IMG/VR virus record: IMGVR_UViG_3300020202_000157
Coordinates: 1-38,859 of that record
Length of the DNA stretch: 38,859 nucleotides
Origin: a virus
Reading direction: 5' to 3' (one strand)
The notes beneath the pieces are model-generated. The model saw nothing but the letters and a program-made list of their open reading frames with translations, did no database searches and was not told where the DNA came from. The position numbers were made by a program, and so were the translations under genes. Shown here in pieces: positions 20,644 to 29,074 of the stretch (position 1 is the first letter of the stretch; each line of letters begins with the position of its first letter).

Positions 20644-22276
20644 AGTAGTATTTGAAGTCGAAATAGGCGGCGAAAAGAGAACCATAAATAGTTTAGCCGA
20701 AATCAAAAAGGCCTTAAATGACGCTAAGAACGCTGCTATAAATGGTGATGGCAAAGCGGCTAAAGCAGTAGCCGAGTTAAACCAAAAACTAAACGACTTA
20801 AAAAAGTCAACTAGAGAGGCGGGCAGCTCTGGTATAGAAAACCTGCGCAGTAATTGGGGGTTATTCAGAGAAGGCCTTGATAATTGGGACACTGGAAAAA
20901 TCAAAGCTTCTTTAGGCGGCTTGACGCAAGCATTTAAAGCAATTCCTATTTTTCTTATTGCTGAAGGCGTAAGGTATCTAATTGAAAACTGGAATGAGTT
21001 GTCAGAAGGCAACGGCATAGTTGCAAAGACGCTTCAGTTTGTCGGGCAGATATTCGACGAGATCGGGGACAAAATAACTGAGTTCACTGACTTGATTGGA
21101 CTCACGAACAGCAAGCTTGAAGAACAGGGTGATTTATTAAAGACAAATGCTGACAAGGCTAAAGAGGCGCTAACAACTCAGACTGCAGAGTATGACAGGC
21201 AAATTACCGTCGCTAAAGCAGCAGGCAAAAGCACAGTCGATTTAGAAAAAGCAAAACAGAAAGCTATCATAGATACCAACGTTCAGGTAGCTAAACAGAT
21301 CGAAGCTTTTGTAAGGGCCGGGGGCACACTGGACGACGAAAAGAAAAGACTCCTCACGGCAAGCTTAAACGCCATTAAAGACGCTAAGGTACAAGAGTAC
21401 GTAATAGAGCAAGGGCACAGCCAAAAGCTAAACGAAGAACACGCGAAACGACTGGCAAACGCTGAAGCTAAGAAAAAAGCTGAAGATGAATTAAGAAAGC
21501 AAAGGCATCAAAAGGAACTCGACGAACTCAAGGCCCAAGCCGACGCTGAAGCTTACTTGATTGAAAAAGACAAGCTTGAGCTTAAGCAAAAAATGGAAGA
21601 TGCCGACGCTTTGGCGGCGTACCAGGCTGAGAAGCTTAATATTTCGGCGCAGCTTCAGGAAGCTCAATCTTTAAAAGAACAGGAAGACCGGGCCCGCGAA
21701 CGACAAGAGTATGAACATGACTTAGCCCAAAGATTTGCTATAGCTCAAGCGGCCTCAACTGCTTTACAAGGCTTATCCGATACGGTTTTTTCTATACGCA
21801 TGGCGAACGTAAAAAAAGGATCGGTCGAAGAAGAAAAGCTGGCAAGGAAACAGTTTCAGATTAACAAAGGCCTTCAGCTTGCCGCAGCAGCGATTAACGG
21901 CGCACAGGCAATCACGGCGTCTTTAGCTTCAGCACCTTTGGCTATTGGACCTTTACCTAATCCTGTGGGTATTGCATCACTTATTGCGGTTTCAGCTTCT
22001 ACGGCGGCTACTATTGCAAAGATCGCATCCACGCAGTTTCAATCTTCGGGCGGCGGCTCGGCTTCGTCAGTTGGTTCGGTTCCGAGCCTGAACAGCGGCG
22101 GCGGCGTGTCAAACACTCAGGCCCCCACAACTCAAGCCCAACCTTTTACTCGTTTGGATGAAAATGGAAATGTTACACAAAGAAGCCAGCCTTTAAAAGC
22201 TTACGTTGTTGAGTCTGAAATGTCTGACTCACAAAAAAGAGTAAGCCGTTTAGAGGGACAGGCATCCTTCGGTTAA
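20627..22276 (+). CDS. Short tape measure-like protein
   Basis: 549 aa, starting MAEQNKVVFE. A long helical, Ala/Lys/Glu/Gln-rich coiled-coil body (residues 150-390) is followed by hydrophobic segments ('LQLAAAAINGAQAITASLA' and 'IASLIAVSASTAATIAKIAS'). A Gly/Ser/Thr-rich linker follows, and the end 'KAYVVESEMSDSQKRVSRLE' is conserved in Bacteroidota phage tape measures. A hydrophobic 'FKAIPIFLIAEGVRYLI' lies at about residue 104. Size would suit a short tail (roughly 80 nm by the usual length rule). Confidence 0.7.
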   Translation: MAEQNKVVFEVEIGGEKRTINSLAEIKKALNDAKNAAINGDGKAAKAVAELNQKLNDLKKSTREAGSSGIENLRSNWGLFREGLDNWDTGKIKASLGGLTQAFKAIPIFLIAEGVRYLIENWNELSEGNGIVAKTLQFVGQIFDEIGDKITEFTDLIGLTNSKLEEQGDLLKTNADKAKEALTTQTAEYDRQITVAKAAGKSTVDLEKAKQKAIIDTNVQVAKQIEAFVRAGGTLDDEKKRLLTASLNAIKDAKVQEYVIEQGHSQKLNEEHAKRLANAEAKKKAEDELRKQRHQKELDELKAQADAEAYLIEKDKLELKQKMEDADALAAYQAEKLNISAQLQEAQSLKEQEDRARERQEYEHDLAQRFAIAQAASTALQGLSDTVFSIRMANVKKGSVEEEKLARKQFQINKGLQLAAAAINGAQAITASLASAPLAIGPLPNPVGIASLIAVSASTAATIAKIASTQFQSSGGGSASSVGSVPSLNSGGGVSNTQAPTTQAQPFTRLDENGNVTQRSQPLKAYVVESEMSDSQKRVSRLEGQASFG

Positions 22277-22299
22277 CCTTCATTCCAATAACTCCATGA

Positions 22300-22315
22300 A
22301 TTGCTATTTACTTAC
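22300..22315 (+). promoter_or_regulatory. Recurrent ATTGCTATTTA motif, copy 2
   Basis: ATTGCTATTTA (22300-22310) with exactly 5 nt (CTTAC) to the ATG at 22316. A second block, CTTCATTCCAAT, lies 10 nt upstream (22278-22289) and is repeated at the same distance in copy 3. Confidence 0.6.
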
Positions 22316-22966
22316 ATGGAGCTTATCAGGCTATTTATTAGTGAAGACCTCGCAGACAAAAGCGGCGTTTCAGCGATCGCGTTAGTTGACTCACCCGCCA
22401 TTGAAGAAGGGTGGATGGCTTTTTTAAAAGCGAACCAGGACACCAAGTTAAAAAGGTATTCGATTCAACTCGCCAATCAAAAAGGGGACTTTGCCCCCGT
22501 GGGGGATCAGCAGTTGTTAGCCGGTGCCTTAATGGTCCCTAACAAGAAAATCTTACGAAAAGAAGGTGACCGCGAGTTTGAGGTTTACTTCACCCCGGAC
22601 GACATTAAAAAGATTCAGGAAAAGTTTGCCTTAAGCAACATCAACACTTCCTTAAATCAAATGCATAACAATTCCTTCCCCGTCGCAGGGGGAGTAGTTC
22701 AGCACTTCATTATCGACAGGAAACAAGGCATCATGCCGCCTTTAGGTCAGGAACATTTAGAAGATGGCACCTGGTTCGGGTACATAAAAGTAAAAGACAA
22801 GTCTAAGTGGGAAGAATACATAAAGACCGGAATTTATACCGGCTTCTCGGTTGAGGGTTTTTTTTACGAAGAATCCGAAAAATCACCTGAAGCAACCGAA
22901 GATTTCAGCGAGCTGGAACAACTCATAGACTACCTGATTTCAGAGGGTTACGAGGTCGTGACGTAA
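22316..22966 (+). CDS. Prohead protease, XkdF-like
   Basis: 216 aa from the ATG at 22316 (MELIRLFISE). 'SGVSAIALVDSPAIEEGWMA', 'LLAGALMVPNKKILR', 'SLNQMHNNSF' (candidate catalytic His), 'GTWFGYIKV' and 'GIYTGFSVEGFF' (candidate Ser) follow the XkdF-type phage serine protease pattern. The usual gene order protease, scaffold, capsid follows directly. It should cleave the scaffold during head maturation. Confidence 0.8.
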   Translation: MELIRLFISEDLADKSGVSAIALVDSPAIEEGWMAFLKANQDTKLKRYSIQLANQKGDFAPVGDQQLLAGALMVPNKKILRKEGDREFEVYFTPDDIKKIQEKFALSNINTSLNQMHNNSFPVAGGVVQHFIIDRKQGIMPPLGQEHLEDGTWFGYIKVKDKSKWEEYIKTGIYTGFSVEGFFYEESEKSPEATEDFSELEQLIDYLISEGYEVVT

Positions 22967-22990
22967 ATCTTCATTCCAATTTTTTCACCT

Positions 22991-23006
22991 ATTGCTATTT
23001 ACTAGT
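22991..23006 (+). promoter_or_regulatory. Recurrent ATTGCTATTTA motif, copy 3
   Basis: ATTGCTATTTA (22991-23001) with 5 nt (CTAGT) to the ATG at 23007, and CTTCATTCCAAT 10 nt upstream (22969-22980), the same two-block arrangement as copy 2. Confidence 0.6.
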
Positions 23007-23645
23007 ATGAGCGAAACAAAGTTCAAATTCAAAAACCTTAAAAAGGAAACCCTTGACAAGTTAACAGCTTTAGCCGAGGCCTTTAATATAATTCAGCCCG
23101 TAAACCCTGTGCCTGTTCCCTCGACTCCTGCACCCGAAGTAAAAAAATTCGGCGAAGGCAAGTTAAAAGACGGTACTGTGATTAAGTGGGAAGGCGAAGC
23201 CCTCGCGGTTGGTGTTCCAGTAATGGTAATTGACCCCGCGAATCCTAACGGATTTCTGCCACATCCTGACGCTTCAATCGAACTGGAAGACGGTACAAAG
23301 ATCACCGTAAAAGACGGTAAAGTTTCTGAACTGACTCCGGCACAAGCTCCCGCTGTTGACCCTAACGCTGGTGCAATGTCCGCAATGGTTGCGCAAATGA
23401 GCAAAGAACTAAGCGAGGTTAAAAGCCAATTCGCTGCCGTGACCAAAGAAAAAACCGAGCTGGAAGTAAAGCTAAGCGCTCAAATCACCGAAGCCAAAAA
23501 AGAAACCGCAGACACTAAGCAATTAGTAAAGCAACTCTTTGAACTCGTGCAAGAAATGATTGAAACCCCGCAAGCCGAACCAATCGTGAAGCCAGAAAAC
23601 AAGCTTTCTAAAAAAGAAGTCTTACGTCAAAAATTACAAGCCTAA
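23007..23645 (+). CDS. Capsid scaffold protein
   Basis: 212 aa from the ATG at 23007 (MSETKFKFKN). A Pro/Val-rich linker and a small beta domain ('GEGKLKDGTVIKWEGEALAV' and 'ELEDGTKITVKDGKV') precede a long charged coiled coil (residues 125-190) and a basic end. Composition and position between protease and major capsid fit a scaffold. Confidence 0.75.
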   Translation: MSETKFKFKNLKKETLDKLTALAEAFNIIQPVNPVPVPSTPAPEVKKFGEGKLKDGTVIKWEGEALAVGVPVMVIDPANPNGFLPHPDASIELEDGTKITVKDGKVSELTPAQAPAVDPNAGAMSAMVAQMSKELSEVKSQFAAVTKEKTELEVKLSAQITEAKKETADTKQLVKQLFELVQEMIETPQAEPIVKPENKLSKKEVLRQKLQA

Positions 23646-23664
23646 AAATTAAAAACACATAACA

Positions 23665-24582
23665 ATGGGATATACCGTATCAGCATTACCGAACTATACT
23701 AACGAGCCAGTTGAAAAGCTTATAATGAATAAGCTGTTTGACGAAATTCCAACGCTCAAATATTGCGAAACGCAAACCGGCATTAAGAGTGCCGAAACAA
23801 TCAATATCATTTCTACTGACCCTGTATGGCAGGAAGTAGCGTGTAACTTCTCGGCTTCGGGAACTACCACGTTTACACAGCGCACTATTACCGTAGGTAA
23901 GAGGCGTATTAACATGAAGTGGTGCGAGGACGATTTGGAGCCTAAGTACACCCAAAAAGCCCTTAAGAAGGGAAGTGAATATACTTCTTTGACCTTCAAC
24001 ACAGAAATTGTTTCTGACACGCTTCAAAACGTGAACAAGAAAATGGAGACCGCTTTGTGGCAGGGTGATACCGCAAGCTGGAACACCGCGCTTAACGCTG
24101 CGGACGGTTTTGTGAAAATAATCAACGCTGCGACTATCGGCGGTACTTTATCAGGCACCACTTGGTCAAAAGCAAACAGCCGTACCGTAATGACTGGCCT
24201 GGCGGACCTGGTAGCCGCTGACGTGGATGTATGGAGAGACGGGAACACTAATGTTAAGTTCTTCATGAACCCAACAATGGTACATCAGTACCGCATGAAG
24301 TTGGTGTCAGATAACCTTTACCACATCACCGGCGAAGAGTCAAAACTCTATGTAGAAGGAACCAACATTGAAATCGTAGCTGTGCCAGGCCTCGCAGGAC
24401 TGAACTACATCTACGCCATCGAGCCAGAGAATATGTACTTCGGTACTGACCTTGAGAACGAGTGGGAGAAATTCAAAGTTTGGTATTCTCAGGACAACGA
24501 CGAGATCCGCTTCAAGGCGAAGTGGAAGTATGGTGTACAAGTCGCCTTCCCATTGAGGATCTACAAATATCTCGGAGTGTAA
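23665..24582 (+). CDS. Major capsid protein (HK97 fold)
   Basis: 305 aa, starting MGYTVSALPN. 'IPTLKYCETQTGIKSAETIN', 'RRINMKWCEDDLEPKYT', 'FNTEIVSDTLQNVNKKMETA', 'VKFFMNPTMVHQYRM' and 'VAVPGLAGLNYIYA', with a C-terminal 'QDNDEIRFKAKWKYGVQVAF', are the layout of Bacteroidota phage capsid proteins: E-loop, P-domain helix and A-domain. It follows the scaffold and precedes the probable major tail protein. Confidence 0.85.
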   Translation: MGYTVSALPNYTNEPVEKLIMNKLFDEIPTLKYCETQTGIKSAETINIISTDPVWQEVACNFSASGTTTFTQRTITVGKRRINMKWCEDDLEPKYTQKALKKGSEYTSLTFNTEIVSDTLQNVNKKMETALWQGDTASWNTALNAADGFVKIINAATIGGTLSGTTWSKANSRTVMTGLADLVAADVDVWRDGNTNVKFFMNPTMVHQYRMKLVSDNLYHITGEESKLYVEGTNIEIVAVPGLAGLNYIYAIEPENMYFGTDLENEWEKFKVWYSQDNDEIRFKAKWKYGVQVAFPLRIYKYLGV

Positions 24583-24588
24583 ATAATA

Positions 24589-24607
24589 GAGGGGTTAACA
24601 GCCCCTC
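24589..24607 (+). terminator. Hairpin after the major capsid gene
   Basis: Stem GAGGGG / CCCCTC with a 7-nt loop, 7 nt after the capsid stop. Only a weak T-run follows, so it may attenuate transcription or protect the capsid mRNA 3' end rather than terminate fully. Confidence 0.5.
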
Positions 24608-24629
24608 TTAACCATTAAAATTTTATAAT

Positions 24630-25154
24630 ATGCCTTGTGCAATACAATCGGGAATATCCAATGACTGCCGCGATTCAATCGGTGGCATAGAGTTGGTTTA
24701 CATCACTGAGCTAGCAAATAAATCAACCCTTACTTATGCTTCAGGATCAGTAACCGCGCTTACACTTACTTCAGGAAAGAAGTTTTACACTTTCGAAATG
24801 GAGCAGGGTGTAGGAACCGCGAGTGACGATCCTAAAGTAAACGCTTCGAACGGTACTTACTACTGCGAGCACAAAACCAGCCTGAAGTTCAACAAGCGTA
24901 CTGCGACAATTTCGTACCAGATCAAAAACCTGGCGCAAAACAACACAATGCAGATTGTAAAAACAAAAGACGCTACGCCTAAGTACTGGCTGTTGGGTTA
25001 CACTAACGGCATGAAAATGCAAGACTCAACTTCACCTTTCGGTACGGCGATGGCTGACCGCAACGGCTACGAGCTTGAGTTCTTAGGAATGGAACCCGAT
25101 ATGGCCATAGAAATTCCTTCCAACTTGATTCCGGCCTTACTAGCTCCTGCATAA
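24630..25154 (+). CDS. Probable major tail (tube) protein
   Basis: 174 aa, starting MPCAIQSGIS. 'NDCRDSIGGIELVYITEL', 'SGKKFYTFEMEQGVG', 'YYCEHKTSLKFNK', 'YWLLGYTNGMKM' and 'DRNGYELEFLGMEP' form a beta-rich pattern known from abundant structural proteins next to the capsid gene in Bacteroidota siphophages. The tail-tube role is inferred. It is followed by a strong terminator, so capsid and this protein form the most strongly delimited unit. Confidence 0.65.
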   Translation: MPCAIQSGISNDCRDSIGGIELVYITELANKSTLTYASGSVTALTLTSGKKFYTFEMEQGVGTASDDPKVNASNGTYYCEHKTSLKFNKRTATISYQIKNLAQNNTMQIVKTKDATPKYWLLGYTNGMKMQDSTSPFGTAMADRNGYELEFLGMEPDMAIEIPSNLIPALLAPA

Positions 25155-25173
25155 CCCCTCTGTGACTAAAGAG

Positions 25174-25197
25174 AAGCCTCCGAAAGGGGGCTTTTTT
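25174..25197 (+). terminator. Strong Rho-independent terminator
   Basis: Eight-bp stem AAGCCTCC / GGGGGCTT with a GAAA tetraloop and a T6 run. The next gene, 38 nt downstream, carries the ATTGCTATTTA motif and needs its own promoter. Confidence 0.85.
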
Positions 25198-25218
25198 ATT
25201 AAGGAAATAAATCCGCGA

Positions 25219-25234
25219 ATTGCTATTTATTAAT
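25219..25234 (+). promoter_or_regulatory. Recurrent ATTGCTATTTA motif, copy 4
   Basis: ATTGCTATTTA (25219-25229) and 5 nt (TTAAT) to the ATG at 25235. It lies 21 nt after a strong terminator, which is the best evidence that the motif is part of a promoter. The CTTCATTCCAAT block of copies 2 and 3 is absent. Confidence 0.65.
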
Positions 25235-25663
25235 ATGATCACCCTTCAGTCTGGCGCGAATACCGTATACCTGACCTTAAGTGAAATGAAAACCTTAAGT
25301 AACCCGGTTTATGTATTGGTGTTTGTAAATGATAACACGAAGGAAAAGTACATGGTTACCAACACGGCGACCACAGTACAAGACGACATCCAGCAGTTTA
25401 CGATCACAGTCCAGGCTAACCCGACCTGGACGAGTGGGCAAGTAGCTCTAAGCAAGTACGGGTTTTATCACTACTACGCTTATGAAGTTTCAACGGTGGT
25501 GGGATTGAACTACAACACAATTATCGCTGCCGATATCAGGACTTACGTGCCGACTTACTTCACTACTCTTTTGGAACAGGGGAAAATGCACTTTAAAGCG
25601 CCAGCGCAGACTGTGAACGATTACAGAGACTCAGTAGAAACAGTAAAAGCTTATGGAAGTTAA
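25235..25663 (+). CDS. Phage structural protein, beta-rich
   Basis: 142 aa from the ATG at 25235 (MITLQSGANT). 'NTVYLTLSEMKTLSNPVYVL', 'FTITVQANPTWTSGQV' and 'GFYHYYAYEVST' make a small beta-sandwich protein that recurs beside portal genes in Bacteroidota phages. The exact role (neck, decoration) is unknown. It overlaps the portal start by 11 nt. Confidence 0.6.
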   Translation: MITLQSGANTVYLTLSEMKTLSNPVYVLVFVNDNTKEKYMVTNTATTVQDDIQQFTITVQANPTWTSGQVALSKYGFYHYYAYEVSTVVGLNYNTIIAADIRTYVPTYFTTLLEQGKMHFKAPAQTVNDYRDSVETVKAYGS

Positions 25664-27722
25664 GGTATCAAAAAACAGGTTCATGGTCGTGGAGCTTCAA
25701 AACCATGTAATGCCGGTATTTGAATACTGCGCCAATAAGCCCTGGGTTTCATTCGGAAAGAATAATAATTACCCTGACTACTTGATTGAACTGTATAACC
25801 GTAATGCGGTACACGGCGCTTTAGTCAAGGGAAAGTCGGATTATGTATACGGAAAGGGCCTAACTTTTGAAAGAGAAAGCTCAACCATTTTAGAGGCCGC
25901 CAGGATTGAGAATTTTATCGATCACGCTAACCGCTACGAGTCATGGAACGAAGTTTATAAAAAAACCTGTTCGGACTATGAGTTATTCAACGGTTTTGCC
26001 TGGCAGATTATTTGGAATAACGGGGGCAGGATCGCGGAAGTTTACCGGGTTGAACTTGGCAAGTGCCGCAGGTCAAAAGACGGTAAAAAAGTTTACTACT
26101 GTGACTCTTGGTCCATTGATAACAACGGAACAGTAGAACCAAATCCAAATCCTGAAAGACACCCATCCTTTAAAGAGTTCGATGTTTTCAATCCTTCGAT
26201 AAGAACTGGAACGCAGATATTTTACTACAAAAAAGACGAACCCACCGCAGATCCTTACGGTTATTTATATCCTATCCCTGAGTACTCCGGGGCCGTGGCA
26301 GATATTGAGACGGACGTTGAAATAACAAATTTTCACTTCCACAACTTAAAGAACGGGATGTTTGCTTCAGCGATCCTTTCGCTGTTCAACGGCGTTCCAT
26401 CAAAGCAGGAGCAAAAGAAGCTTAAAAAGATGTTCAACTATACCCACTCAGGAACACTGAACACGGGTAAAGTAATGTTGACGTTTAACGATAAAGGAGG
26501 CCAGGCCCCGGATTTAAAAACGATCACGCAGTCCGACTTAGACAAAATGTTCGAGCAGCTGGGGAAAAGGCTTCAGCAAAACATCTTTACGGCACACCGG
26601 GCCGACCCGGTTTTATTCGGAGTAATGACTGAAGGAAGCCTAAGCGACACTGGTGGCCGGGCGGTACTAAATAAGTGGGATAAATTCTTACGCGCTTACG
26701 TTGAAAAAAGACAGGAATCGATTTTAGACCAAATCAAATTTATCGCCTCGGTTAACGGTTTGGATGTTTCTAAGTTGAACATCGAACAGACTACGCCGGT
26801 AGGGATCGAGCTGCCTGAAGACCCAAAAGTATTACTTGAGTTATTCGACCGCGCTACAGTGCAAAAAGCCTACGCTAAAAAGTATGGTATTGAAGTTGAA
26901 GTCGTGGAAGCCGAAGGGGAAGTAATGAGCGCTTTACCCGTTAACGAGAATATCAAGAGTTTAACGGGAATGCAGTACAAAAGGCTTCAGGGCTACATTG
27001 CTAAATACAAAGCCGGTAAAATCACCTACGACGAAGCTGCGCATTTAATAAAAGGATATGGATTAGGGGATGATTATGTAAGCCTGGTGCTGGGCCAGAG
27101 ATTTTCTAAGCATGAATCTGCTTTAGCCCTGTTTGAAAAATTTGCGATTGACGATAACGACGACCCGGTAATTAAGGAAGAATTTGTATGCGGGGAAACC
27201 GCCGCTTTAAAACTCGAACTTTCCATGCAGAAGTTCGAACAAGCTGACCCCGAGTTACAATATAAGTTACTTGACCTTTTAGCTGGTGACCCTACTTTAA
27301 CCCCGGAGAAAGCCGCAAAAATGTTAGGCGTAAATCCTTTATTGATTCTCGCCGCGATCACCGCTTTACTCGCAGGGGGCTACATAGTAGAATCCGCAAG
27401 GGGCGTTTACCAGCCCACAGAAAAAGCAATTAAGAGGGACATTGAAAAAGTAAAAACAGAAACTTACACTGTTTACGCTTATGTCACTCGGCCCGACGTT
27501 CCCGAGGCCGAAAACTCAAGGCCGTTTTGCAAGAAACTTCTAAAGATGTCACGCGAGGGTAAACGCTGGACCCGCGAAGCAATAGAAGAAATCACTAACG
27601 AACTCGGAGAAGATGCCTGGGTTTACCGGGGCGGGTTTTATACCAACCCGGAAGATGGTGAAACTACACCTTATTGCAGACATATTTGGAAGGGAATAAT
27701 TAAAAGCCGGAGAAAGAAATAA
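25653..27722 (+). CDS. Portal protein with MuF-like C-terminal extension
   Basis: 689 aa, starting MEVKVSKNRF. Residues 1-400 have the portal pattern: 'KPWVSFGKNNNYPDYLIELY', 'VHGALVKGKSDYVYGKGL', 'HNLKNGMFASAILSLFNG', and the stem/wing segment 'DTGGRAVLNKWDKFLRAYV'. After a helical linker ('MQYKRLQGYIAKYKAGKI', 'YDEAAHLIKGYGL') the C-terminus holds 'ENSRPFCKKLL' and 'WTREAIEEITNELG'. This 'RPFC' domain is usually found in MuF/minor-head proteins, so portal and minor head functions appear fused. It ends in TAATG with the next gene. Confidence 0.8.
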   Translation: MEVKVSKNRFMVVELQNHVMPVFEYCANKPWVSFGKNNNYPDYLIELYNRNAVHGALVKGKSDYVYGKGLTFERESSTILEAARIENFIDHANRYESWNEVYKKTCSDYELFNGFAWQIIWNNGGRIAEVYRVELGKCRRSKDGKKVYYCDSWSIDNNGTVEPNPNPERHPSFKEFDVFNPSIRTGTQIFYYKKDEPTADPYGYLYPIPEYSGAVADIETDVEITNFHFHNLKNGMFASAILSLFNGVPSKQEQKKLKKMFNYTHSGTLNTGKVMLTFNDKGGQAPDLKTITQSDLDKMFEQLGKRLQQNIFTAHRADPVLFGVMTEGSLSDTGGRAVLNKWDKFLRAYVEKRQESILDQIKFIASVNGLDVSKLNIEQTTPVGIELPEDPKVLLELFDRATVQKAYAKKYGIEVEVVEAEGEVMSALPVNENIKSLTGMQYKRLQGYIAKYKAGKITYDEAAHLIKGYGLGDDYVSLVLGQRFSKHESALALFEKFAIDDNDDPVIKEEFVCGETAALKLELSMQKFEQADPELQYKLLDLLAGDPTLTPEKAAKMLGVNPLLILAAITALLAGGYIVESARGVYQPTEKAIKRDIEKVKTETYTVYAYVTRPDVPEAENSRPFCKKLLKMSREGKRWTREAIEEITNELGEDAWVYRGGFYTNPEDGETTPYCRHIWKGIIKSRRKK

Positions 27723-28270
27723 TGGCGATAAACTTAATACTCACAGAAAATTACCTCAAGGAAAATTCTATTATCCGGGGTAACGTTGATATGCAGTTGA
27801 TCACGCCTACTATTGTCAATGTGCAGCAAATGTACATGGAAGACTTGTTAGGGACCAAGCTTTACAACCAGATCCTTTCGCAAATCGGATCAAGTTCGGT
27901 TTCTACTGCTAATCAAACCTTGCTAGACGATTATGTTATCCCTTGCATGATTGAGTACATCAAGTCAGAAATGACCCCGGTGTTACAGTTTCAATACATG
28001 AATATTGGCGTAGTAGAAAAGACCTCAGAGCACACGCAAACAATTGACCTGGAAAAGATACTTTTCTTAATGGACAAGTGGCGAAACAACGCTGAGAAAT
28101 TAGCGGAGAAAGTCACAAAGTTCTTAAAGAAAAACTCTACGACCTACCCGCTTTATTTAGACAATACCGAGATCGACGAAATCAAACCGCTAAGCACCAA
28201 CTTTTTCGGGGGGCTTTACCTGGACGATAATGGCGACGAGGATTGCTGTGATAATAACGAAGACCAATGA
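27722..28270 (+). CDS. Head-tail connector, DUF6712-like
   Basis: 182 aa, starting MAINLILTEN. 'DMQLITPTIVNVQQMYMEDL' and 'GTKLYNQILSQIG' with 'DDYVIPCMIEYIKSEMTPVL' fit the all-helical connector next to the portal in Bacteroidota phages. The C-terminus is acidic with adjacent Cys (DEDCCDNNEDQ). Confidence 0.75.
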   Translation: MAINLILTENYLKENSIIRGNVDMQLITPTIVNVQQMYMEDLLGTKLYNQILSQIGSSSVSTANQTLLDDYVIPCMIEYIKSEMTPVLQFQYMNIGVVEKTSEHTQTIDLEKILFLMDKWRNNAEKLAEKVTKFLKKNSTTYPLYLDNTEIDEIKPLSTNFFGGLYLDDNGDEDCCDNNEDQ

Positions 28271-28389
28271 AAGTAAAAAAAGAAAATTTAAAACTATTAA
28301 AGTTATACGAGGAGAAAAATGCTAAGCCTGGAAGAACTGAAAAAAAAGGCCGACACAATAAGGCAAACGATAAACCTGCTCAGCAGTAG
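28267..28389 (+). CDS. Small basic hypothetical protein (40 aa)
   Basis: It starts MKVKKENLKL at an ATGA overlap with the connector stop. It is Lys-rich. It overlaps the next gene by 71 nt in a different frame, so it may be a leader peptide or a coupling frame for that gene. Confidence 0.4.
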   Translation: MKVKKENLKLLKLYEEKNAKPGRTEKKGRHNKANDKPAQQ

Positions 28390-28762
28390 TTCGAATCCCG
28401 GCACTTTTCGTTACGGGGAGGCGCCGAATTACGATGCTACTGACATTAGTTTCCCTTTGTTAGGAATGAGATTCGTAAGCAGTAACGTAGACGGAAAAGT
28501 ACTAAGGGACAACTATAACTTTTACTTCGCTGACTTGGTACATAAAGATCAGGACAACTTGGTCAATGTACAAAGCGACATGAAAAGAGCGGCGTTAAGG
28601 TTTTACTCTGAGCTAAGGGCCAGTATTATCAGTGATACTAGCGGGACTTTAGGATTATCCGCGCCCATTACTCCTTTTGAAGAAAGGTGGGGCGATGAAT
28701 GCGCGGGAGTGGAAATTAACATAGTATTTGAGCAGTTTTTTGACAGATCAACTTGTGATTAA
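28319..28762 (+). CDS. Neck/tail-completion structural protein
   Basis: 147 aa from the ATG at 28319, preceded by GAGGAGAAAA. 'ATDISFPLLGMRFVSSNV', 'YNFYFADLVHKDQDNLVNVQ' and 'SDMKRAALRFYSELRA' match a recurrent protein after the DUF6712-like connector. A neck or tail-terminator role is inferred from position. Confidence 0.6.
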   Translation: MLSLEELKKKADTIRQTINLLSSSSNPGTFRYGEAPNYDATDISFPLLGMRFVSSNVDGKVLRDNYNFYFADLVHKDQDNLVNVQSDMKRAALRFYSELRASIISDTSGTLGLSAPITPFEERWGDECAGVEINIVFEQFFDRSTCD

Positions 28763-28780
28763 AAATTTAAAATAAACAAT

Positions 28781-29074
28781 ATGAACCCAGGAAGAATAAC
28801 CGCAGAAGGCGGGTGTAAATTTATCGACTCTGCAGCGACAGGCGTTGGCGCTTACTGTTTTGTAGTTAACGCGGATTGTGTGTTAACCGTTTTGTTAGGC
28901 GGCGATACCGCTGGCACAACAGGAACGTCGATCGGCACAAACTACTTAACCGACATTGGCTTAAGCGGCAAGACCATTAAACAGGGAACTCTTATCGTAG
29001 CCCCCGAGGGAAAGTTATTTAACAGCATCACGCCTTCAAGCGGCTCAGTAATTGCTTATAAACCTGCAAGCTAA
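28781..29074 (+). CDS. Small beta-rich structural protein
   Basis: 97 aa, starting MNPGRITAEG. Gly/Thr-rich strands ('GVGAYCFVVNADCVLTVL', 'IKQGTLIVAPEGKLF') give a small beta-barrel-like pattern that could be a decoration or tail-fibre adaptor. Its TAATG joins it to the SGNH tail-spike gene. Confidence 0.55.
   Translation: MNPGRITAEGGCKFIDSAATGVGAYCFVVNADCVLTVLLGGDTAGTTGTSIGTNYLTDIGLSGKTIKQGTLIVAPEGKLFNSITPSSGSVIAYKPAS

Noticed and set aside
23686-24027. Minus-strand frames of 113 and 108 codons inside the capsid gene
   Set aside because: Both lie antisense within the clear major capsid protein and show no family features.
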